Made by a program: the position numbers and the translations under genes. From Chloroflexota bacterium (lineage in GTDB: Bacteria > Chloroflexota > Anaerolineae > UBA4142): 64,000 bases of DNA. Positions 59,314 to 64,000 of this stretch are shown piece by piece. The notes beneath the pieces are model-generated. The model was not told where the DNA came from. It saw only the letters and a program-made list of their open reading frames with translations, and made no database searches. Numbering within the stretch: the stretch's first letter is position 1; every line of letters begins with the position of its first letter. Location of the stretch: contig JACRMI010000053.1 in the NCBI GenBank assembly GCA_016215025.1, forward strand, positions 1-64,000. The letters run 5' to 3'.

Positions 59314-60300
59314 ATGGAAAATGCCATTCCCCCAAACCCAACCAATGACCAGCTTTTGCAAACGTTGGAAACCTTGCGCCGCCGTGTAACCGAATTGGAA
59401 GCTGCCGAAGCCGAACGCGTGCGTGCCGTCGAAGCACTGCGCCAAAGCGAAGAGAAATATCGCATTCTCTTGGACGACTCAAGCGACCCCATCTTTGCGT
59501 TTGCGCCGGAGGGTCGCTACCTTTACGTCAACAAAGCGTTCGCCGATGGTGTGGGGAGACAACGCGAAGACATTATCGACAAGACAATCTGGGATGTTTT
59601 TCCAAGAGAGGAAGCCGACCATCGCTACGCAACGGTCAAATGGGTCTTTGAGCACGCCGCCACCAAAGTCATCGAGGTACGCGTTCCACGCGCCGATGGC
59701 GACCGCTATTATCTGACAACCGCTAAACCTATTCTGAACCGACACGGCAAAGTGGAAACCGTCATTTGCATTTCCAAAGAAATCACCGAACGCAAGCGCA
59801 TGGAACAAGAATTGCAGTATCTCAGCACGCACGACACTCTGACCGGGCTGTACAATCGCAATTTCTTTGAAACCGAATTGGCGCGCCTGCAACCCAGCCG
59901 ACAGTTTCCGGTCAGCATCGTCATTATCGACATGGACAATCTCAAGTCGGTCAATGACCAATTCGGACATGTCGCCGGAGACCAATTGATTCAAAAGGTC
60001 GCCCAATTCCTGCGTGAAACTTTTCGCGCGGAAGACATCATCGCGCGCATCGGCGGCGATGAGTTCGCGCTGCTGCTTCCCAAGACCAACGAAGCGGCAG
60101 TCCAAGCCGCCGTCGCCCGCTTGCGCATCAAGCTCCAACAAAATTCCGATGCGCGACTCAACGTTTCGATTGGGGCTGCCACCAGCATGGATGATCGCTC
60201 ACTGATCGAGGTGATGCGCATCGCCGACGACTGCATGTATCAAGAAAAGAATGCTCACAAAAAATCGGTGCGCCAGCTCGACCAGAATTCGCAAATCTAA
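59314..60300 (+). CDS. PAS-GGDEF diguanylate cyclase
   Basis: 328 aa, soluble. An N-terminal coiled coil (about 12-45), PAS/PAC domain (about 46-160, RYLYVNKAFADGVGR...ISKEITERKRMEQEL) and a catalytic GGDEF domain (about 170-325) with the active loop RIGGDEF at 245-251. An inhibitory I-site RAED lies at 238-241, five residues before the loop. It makes c-di-GMP from two GTP and is probably product-inhibited. ATG 59314 begins the protein; the upstream frame overlaps a promoter. Confidence 0.92.
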   Translation: MENAIPPNPTNDQLLQTLETLRRRVTELEAAEAERVRAVEALRQSEEKYRILLDDSSDPIFAFAPEGRYLYVNKAFADGVGRQREDIIDKTIWDVFPREEADHRYATVKWVFEHAATKVIEVRVPRADGDRYYLTTAKPILNRHGKVETVICISKEITERKRMEQELQYLSTHDTLTGLYNRNFFETELARLQPSRQFPVSIVIIDMDNLKSVNDQFGHVAGDQLIQKVAQFLRETFRAEDIIARIGGDEFALLLPKTNEAAVQAAVARLRIKLQQNSDARLNVSIGAATSMDDRSLIEVMRIADDCMYQEKNAHKKSVRQLDQNSQI

Positions 60301-60312
60301 CTTGCTTGTGCC

Positions 60313-60681
60313 ATGATCAAAGAAATCACCGCCAAAACAATTTTATCATCGTCCAAGCAACCCGATCCCTGGTTCGGTATCAAGTACACGATGAACCTCT
60401 ATCGCGGCTGCCAGCATCAGTGCATCTATTGCGATTCGCGCAGCGAGTGTTACCAAATCGAAAACTTTGCCGATATTTTGGTCAAGGTCAACGCCATCGA
60501 TTTGCTTCGTCACGAATTGGCGCACAAGCGCATGATTGGCACTGTTGGTACAGGATCGATGAAGGCTAAACAACAGCAACAAGAGGAGCACACTGCTGAA
60601 GAGAATCCTATTTCTCGTGTTTTGTGTTTTCTGTTTAAGGTGCTGCCCGATCAACCCGCATGGGGTTATCCAACGCAATGA
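60313..60681 (+). pseudogene. Truncated radical-SAM gene (SplB/Rv2578c-like)
   Basis: The first about 83 codons agree with COG1533-type radical-SAM proteins: GIKYTMNLYRGCQHQCIYCDSR with the cluster-binding Cys-x3-Cys-x2-Cys, followed by DLLRHELAHKRMIGTVGTGSM. Family members continue for about 200 more residues. Here, from about base 60562, the frame reads KAKQQQQEEHTAEENPISRV..., unrelated and low-complexity, to a stop at 60681. The catalytic C-terminal part is lost. A different sequence style begins at the break. Confidence 0.8.
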
Positions 60682-62260
60682 TCACCGGCTCCATATCTGC
60701 CGGACCGGGGGCGGTATAACGGACACCTTCAAAAGGTTCAGGACCGGGTCCACCGGGGACATAGAATGCACGATAGCCGCCTTTCAAGGAAGGGATCTCT
60801 ACAAACGTGATATTCCGGGCCGCTTTTTCATCGCCTACAAGAATGATGTCAATGTAATTATCGCGGTCTTCCGAATAGCAGCCGTCGTAGTAGACGCCAT
60901 CCTTTGGACTCTCTTTTTGGCCGAGGTCTGATAAGCCGACAACGCGCAAGGTACCACCCGCCACGGAATATGCCACACCGACTTTTTCAAGGAGAATCGT
61001 TTCACCATCTGCCCCTTTAACGTGGATACGGAAGAAATCTTCGTACATGTCGGGGGTTACTCCGGTGACGCCATCGGGCGAAAACCCGCCGGTCGTCAGA
61101 ATACGAAGGCGAAAATCCCCTTCATCGTAGAGGGCAAATTCATCATTGGGCAGTAAGCCACTGCCTCTGTCCAATACCGGAACACCCCCTTCTCCCCGCG
61201 CTACTGAGCCAACATAATTGAGCTTGGCACCCACAAGAAAGGGCCCTCTGTCGTAGGCCGTCGTGTCCGTTGCCCAGGTGAGACCGACGGCGTTGAACTC
61301 CCGACCGCCCGGTCCGATCAGCAGCAGCGGGGTTTCATCAGCCACAATTTCTAGCTGGACGGGAAAGATCACGTCAGCCTCGCTGCGCTTGCCACGATTG
61401 CCAAAATCGCCGAAGACCACAACTACGTTCCGCTCATTTAGTTCCCAGTTGGGCACCATCCCTGCAGAGTGGGGGAAGACGACCTCCCCCGTGTTGAGCG
61501 TGAATTTAAAATCGGTCACGTCAACCGTTTCGGAGGCAACCGGCCAACTGAAGACAATTGGCAAACCATCATCGTAATCGGCGTAGCCTTTGTAGTACCG
61601 TCCGACGATATTCGAGAGGGTTGTGCTGGTCCGATGTCCAAGGCTGGGCTCTTTACCATTGGCGCAGGTCAGTGATCCATACCAACTCCCACCCGCTTCA
61701 CGCACCGTCTTTTCGGTCAATTCAGGTACCCCAATGATGTTGTCGAAACCCATGCCTGCGCTAAGGATCATCGGCTCATCACGCCAGTAGTCGGCTCCTT
61801 CCAGAGCACCATTGTGGAGTTGATTCAGAATGATTGGCAGGCTGGCTCGTGGTCCACTCAGCGTAATAATACCGACACCAACCAGCGCGGCAACGAGCGC
61901 CATCCACCAGCGATAGTAGAAGTTTTGATCAACACCCTTTGCAAGGATGACTTGTGTCCAGCGGAGCAGCAAAAAGAGGGCGAACCCAACGAATACCAGC
62001 ATGGGAATGACAAATCCATGCACTGCAGCATGAATCGCATTGACAACGACGACAACGACGGCTGCACCGCCTAGAATATGGGGCGCATACGGTTTGGCAA
62101 TTCCGAGCAACACAATGAGCGCCGCCGCGATGCCAACGATGTTACCAGTAATGCGTAATGGTTCGGCCATGTTTAGAGATACATGGACCACGATGTCGAT
62201 GATGTTCCATAAAATGATCAGGGTCGGTAACCACTGAAATCTCTTGTTTTCCGTTTTCAT
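60635..62260 (-). CDS. Unknown membrane protein with large extracytoplasmic domain
   Basis: 541 aa. Five hydrophobic spans occupy about residues 10-160 (LPTLIILWNIIDIVVHVSL, IAAALIVLLGIAKPY, AAVVVVVVNAIHAAVHGF, PMLVFVGFALFLLL, WMALVAALVGVGIITL). A beta-rich extracytoplasmic part of about 370 residues has repeated Asp/Asn-Gly turns and three cysteines. I recognise no family. TAAGGAGAAG precedes ATG 62260. Clustered with a dehalogenase-like lipoprotein and an MBL hydrolase on the same strand, in DNA that looks unlike the rest of the window. Confidence 0.7.
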   Translation of the reverse strand: MKTENKRFQWLPTLIILWNIIDIVVHVSLNMAEPLRITGNIVGIAAALIVLLGIAKPYAPHILGGAAVVVVVVNAIHAAVHGFVIPMLVFVGFALFLLLRWTQVILAKGVDQNFYYRWWMALVAALVGVGIITLSGPRASLPIILNQLHNGALEGADYWRDEPMILSAGMGFDNIIGVPELTEKTVREAGGSWYGSLTCANGKEPSLGHRTSTTLSNIVGRYYKGYADYDDGLPIVFSWPVASETVDVTDFKFTLNTGEVVFPHSAGMVPNWELNERNVVVVFGDFGNRGKRSEADVIFPVQLEIVADETPLLLIGPGGREFNAVGLTWATDTTAYDRGPFLVGAKLNYVGSVARGEGGVPVLDRGSGLLPNDEFALYDEGDFRLRILTTGGFSPDGVTGVTPDMYEDFFRIHVKGADGETILLEKVGVAYSVAGGTLRVVGLSDLGQKESPKDGVYYDGCYSEDRDNYIDIILVGDEKAARNITFVEIPSLKGGYRAFYVPGGPGPEPFEGVRYTAPGPADMEPVIIALDNPMRVDRAAP

Positions 62261-62316
62261 TTTCTTCTCCTTAGTTTCTTGAATCGAGCAGGTAAATGTT
62301 GCTCTGTTTCTGAGTT

Positions 62317-63501
62317 TCAGTCTTGCGGCGTAACCTCAATGAACTCGTTGACACGGCGGGCAATTTCCTCGCCCTGATCATCCTGCAAGAAGTGGCTGGC
62401 TTCTGGCAGGCGGACATGATCCCAACCCGCTGAACCCGGGATATGATCGATTAATGTCTGTTGAATGACTGGATTGCCTAGATTGCCGCCATCATTATTA
62501 CCCCAGATGGACAGGAATGGATTCGTGAATTCGCCGAGTCCTGCCCAACCGCTATCGGTTACACCGGGCAATTGATTAATCAGCCCTGGGAAAGCGCGTA
62601 CACCACCCATAAAAATGCGTGAAGGGAAGGGTGCAGCGTAGGCTTGTTCTTCTTCCGGCGTCAGATCATAGTAGGTTTGCGCTTCCACAATTACTTCTGG
62701 ACGAAAGCGTTCGTCGTTGCGGGCATAATCGATCCACAAGCTAAAGTAGTTGAGGTCGGTTTCGACTCCCAAGCTTGGGGGACTCTTTTCCCAGTCGATT
62801 GGTTCTTGTTGGGCAGGGAGTTTGAGGATAGCTTGGTGGAACAGGTTACGGGTAATTCGTGGATTTTTGGGCAAGGGGAAGGGGGTCGTACCTTCTTGAA
62901 ATCTGGGTAAGAAACCGTTGCCCACAACCAGGCGATCAAACCAGTCGGGATGGGTGCCGACGACTTGCAGCCCGATGAGGCTACCCCAGTCCTGTACAAA
63001 GATGGTCAGCTTGGCGTCATCCAGCTCCAGTTCCTGAATGAAAGCCTCTAGTCGATCCACATGGTCCTGATAGGTATAGTAATCCGGGTCGATGGGCTTG
63101 TCCGAGCGGCCCATGCCGAGGTGATCCATGGCGATCACCCGGTGCCCAGCACCCTCAAGAACGGGGATCATCTTGCGGTAGAGATACGACCACGATGGCT
63201 GCCCATGCAGCAACAGGATCTTCTCACCGGACTCACCCGAACCCACATCGACATAAGCCTGGCGCAGCCCGTCAATTTCGACATACAGTGGCTCATACGG
63301 CCAGTCCGCCAAGTTTTCTAAACAGGTATCCGGTGTGCGGACGAACTCCACACCCTCTTCTGTTGTCATGATCTCCACATCAACACCCTCAATGCAGGGG
63401 GCATCTTTAGGTACGCTAGAACAGCCTGTCAACAGCAAAACGATAATGAGAATGAGAAGATTTACATTCTTCCACATGAGTTTGTGATTTATGCGCGTCA
63501 T
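62317..63501 (-). CDS. Haloalkane-dehalogenase-like alpha/beta hydrolase lipoprotein
   Basis: 394 aa. ATG 63501 follows AAAGGAAAAG. A lipoprotein signal (LLILIIVLLLTGC) precedes an alpha/beta-hydrolase of the haloalkane dehalogenase family. HGQPSWSYLYRKM is the oxyanion region, VQDWGSLIG holds the nucleophilic Asp with its halide-binding Trp, and PEASHFLQDDQGE carries the catalytic His. A fully acidic nucleophile is present, so C-halogen or epoxide hydrolysis is plausible. A surface-anchored form is uncommon, as most such enzymes are soluble. Confidence 0.85.
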   Translation of the reverse strand: MTRINHKLMWKNVNLLILIIVLLLTGCSSVPKDAPCIEGVDVEIMTTEEGVEFVRTPDTCLENLADWPYEPLYVEIDGLRQAYVDVGSGESGEKILLLHGQPSWSYLYRKMIPVLEGAGHRVIAMDHLGMGRSDKPIDPDYYTYQDHVDRLEAFIQELELDDAKLTIFVQDWGSLIGLQVVGTHPDWFDRLVVGNGFLPRFQEGTTPFPLPKNPRITRNLFHQAILKLPAQQEPIDWEKSPPSLGVETDLNYFSLWIDYARNDERFRPEVIVEAQTYYDLTPEEEQAYAAPFPSRIFMGGVRAFPGLINQLPGVTDSGWAGLGEFTNPFLSIWGNNDGGNLGNPVIQQTLIDHIPGSAGWDHVRLPEASHFLQDDQGEEIARRVNEFIEVTPQD

Positions 63502-63572
63502 TATCTTTTCCTTTATGAAATCCTTCAGCAGTTCAAAATGCTGAAGGGTTTTGTTCAACTAAACTCAAAGGG

Positions 63573-63740
63573 TCATTTTTTCCTGAGAACCAACAAGCCC
63601 CAGATGAAAAAACCGAATTCTACAATTGTGGATACAATCGTGATCGCATCCAAACTGCCATTGATAAATGCTGGTATTCGGCTCAGGATGAGCAAGCCAA
63701 AAACGACCAGCACGGCTTTGATGTAAGTTGTTTTATTCAT
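63573..63740 (-). CDS. Small two-span membrane protein (55 aa)
   Basis: Read on the minus strand: MNKTTYIKAVLVVFGLLILS, then a short loop with NGSLDAIT and a second helix EFGFFIWGLLVLRKK before TGA. One clear Shine-Dalgarno is not visible (AGGTGCAACG). It lies between the dehalogenase-like and MBL genes on the same strand. Two helices with a basic end fit a membrane accessory peptide; no family is recognised. Confidence 0.6.
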   Translation of the reverse strand: MNKTTYIKAVLVVFGLLILSRIPAFINGSLDAITIVSTIVEFGFFIWGLLVLRKK

Positions 63741-63750
63741 CGTTGCACCT

Positions 63751-64000
63751 CTATTTCTTCAATAGTTCTACAATTGTGATTTTTTCTGAATCCACTGGGA
63801 TTTTGACCCTAGTGCCGTCATTGGCCATATAGACTTCACCATCATAGATTGCTCTGGCATCCCGCAGGAATGGATTGACCAGAATCTGATTGGGCACTGG
63901 CGGCAGGACGTGGGTAATGAGCAGATAGGGAATTCCGGCATCTCTGGCAACGATCCCAGCTTGCTCAGGGGTAATGTGATAATCTTTAATATCTTCTGCA
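63751..64000 (-). CDS. MBL-fold metallo-hydrolase (C-terminal part, runs off the window)
   Basis: About 82 codons of the 3' end are present: AEDIKDYHITPEQAGIVARDAGIPYLLITHVLPPVPNQ, continuing to PVDSEKITIVELLKK then TAG. The pattern DYHITPEQAGIVA..LLITH is typical of RNase Z/arylsulfatase-type metallo-beta-lactamase-fold proteins (late His ligand). The catalytic N-terminal HxHxDH motif lies outside the window. Same strand and style as its neighbours. Confidence 0.7.
   Translation of the reverse strand, partial: AEDIKDYHITPEQAGIVARDAGIPYLLITHVLPPVPNQILVNPFLRDARAIYDGEVYMANDGTRVKIPVDSEKITIVELLKK

Noticed and set aside
60313-60681. Functional radical-SAM enzyme
   Set aside because: Only the cluster-binding start is present; the remaining two thirds of the barrel are missing.

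Overview
This window is about 64 kb of a mid-to-high GC bacterial chromosome, most probably from a Chloroflexota (Anaerolineae-like) organism. Evidence for that: very many extracytoplasmic proteins with Pro/Thr-rich linkers behind a lipobox or one membrane anchor; an auracyanin-like blue-copper lipoprotein; MoxR-DUF58-DUF4129 genes; TolB-like propeller proteins; and many short interspersed palindromic repeats in the intergenic gaps. The lineage is an inference, because there is no rRNA gene and I see no tRNA, CRISPR array or complete insertion sequence.

Layout. 1-3.9 kb: a repeat-rich upstream region, two MFS exporters and a tandem GNAT acetyltransferase. 4.0-14.7 kb (minus strand): a DnaQ-type exonuclease fused to a WYL domain, then a complete peptide/nickel-type ABC importer (two solute-binding lipoproteins, two permeases, two ATPases, a small membrane protein) behind a near-perfect sigma70 promoter. 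14.7-21 kb: a polytopic membrane protein divergent from moxR-DUF58-DUF4129, then nnr (NADHX repair). 21-30.6 kb (minus): an unknown protein, adenosine deaminase, a DUF2442/DUF4160 pair, purH, a GAF-histidine kinase, threonine aldolase, a stand-alone E2-type acyltransferase domain and a nitrilase-fold protein that has lost its catalytic cysteine. A purH 3'-end remnant lies after the deaminase gene.

30.9-38.3 kb: a TolB-like protein and lysA, then a possible conflict-type cluster: NACHT-HEAT NTPase, MNT nucleotidyltransferase, a HEPN gene with an in-frame amber codon, two small membrane proteins and an NYN ribonuclease. 38.5-48 kb is cell envelope: a class A penicillin-binding protein, the cupredoxin, and three tandem genes sharing one N-terminal module (SHOCT-like segment plus an aromatic YW segment) fused to unrelated extracytoplasmic parts. 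The third is a broken chimera whose first 267 bases copy the first gene almost exactly. 48-60.3 kb: surE, a BCAT, DUF1648 and DUF92 membrane proteins, a PepSY / Pro-Gly-rich / ferric-reductase-like membrane trio behind two arrays of 11-bp operator-like repeats, rsmI, a sugar nucleotidyltransferase, ald, an aminotransferase, a zinc-ribbon protein, a Nudix hydrolase and a PAS-GGDEF diguanylate cyclase.

From about 60.56 kb the character changes. A radical-SAM gene is cut off after its cluster motif and is followed by minus-strand genes without the interspersed repeats: an unknown 541-aa membrane protein, a haloalkane-dehalogenase-like lipoprotein, a 55-aa membrane protein and a partial MBL-fold hydrolase. 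This could be a transferred island or an assembly join.

The strongest leads for new biology are the PepSY/FRD trio with its operator array, the modular SHOCT-like envelope family with evidence of recombination, the NACHT/MNT-HEPN/NYN neighbourhood, the exonuclease-WYL fusion and the Cys-to-Gly nitrilase homologue.
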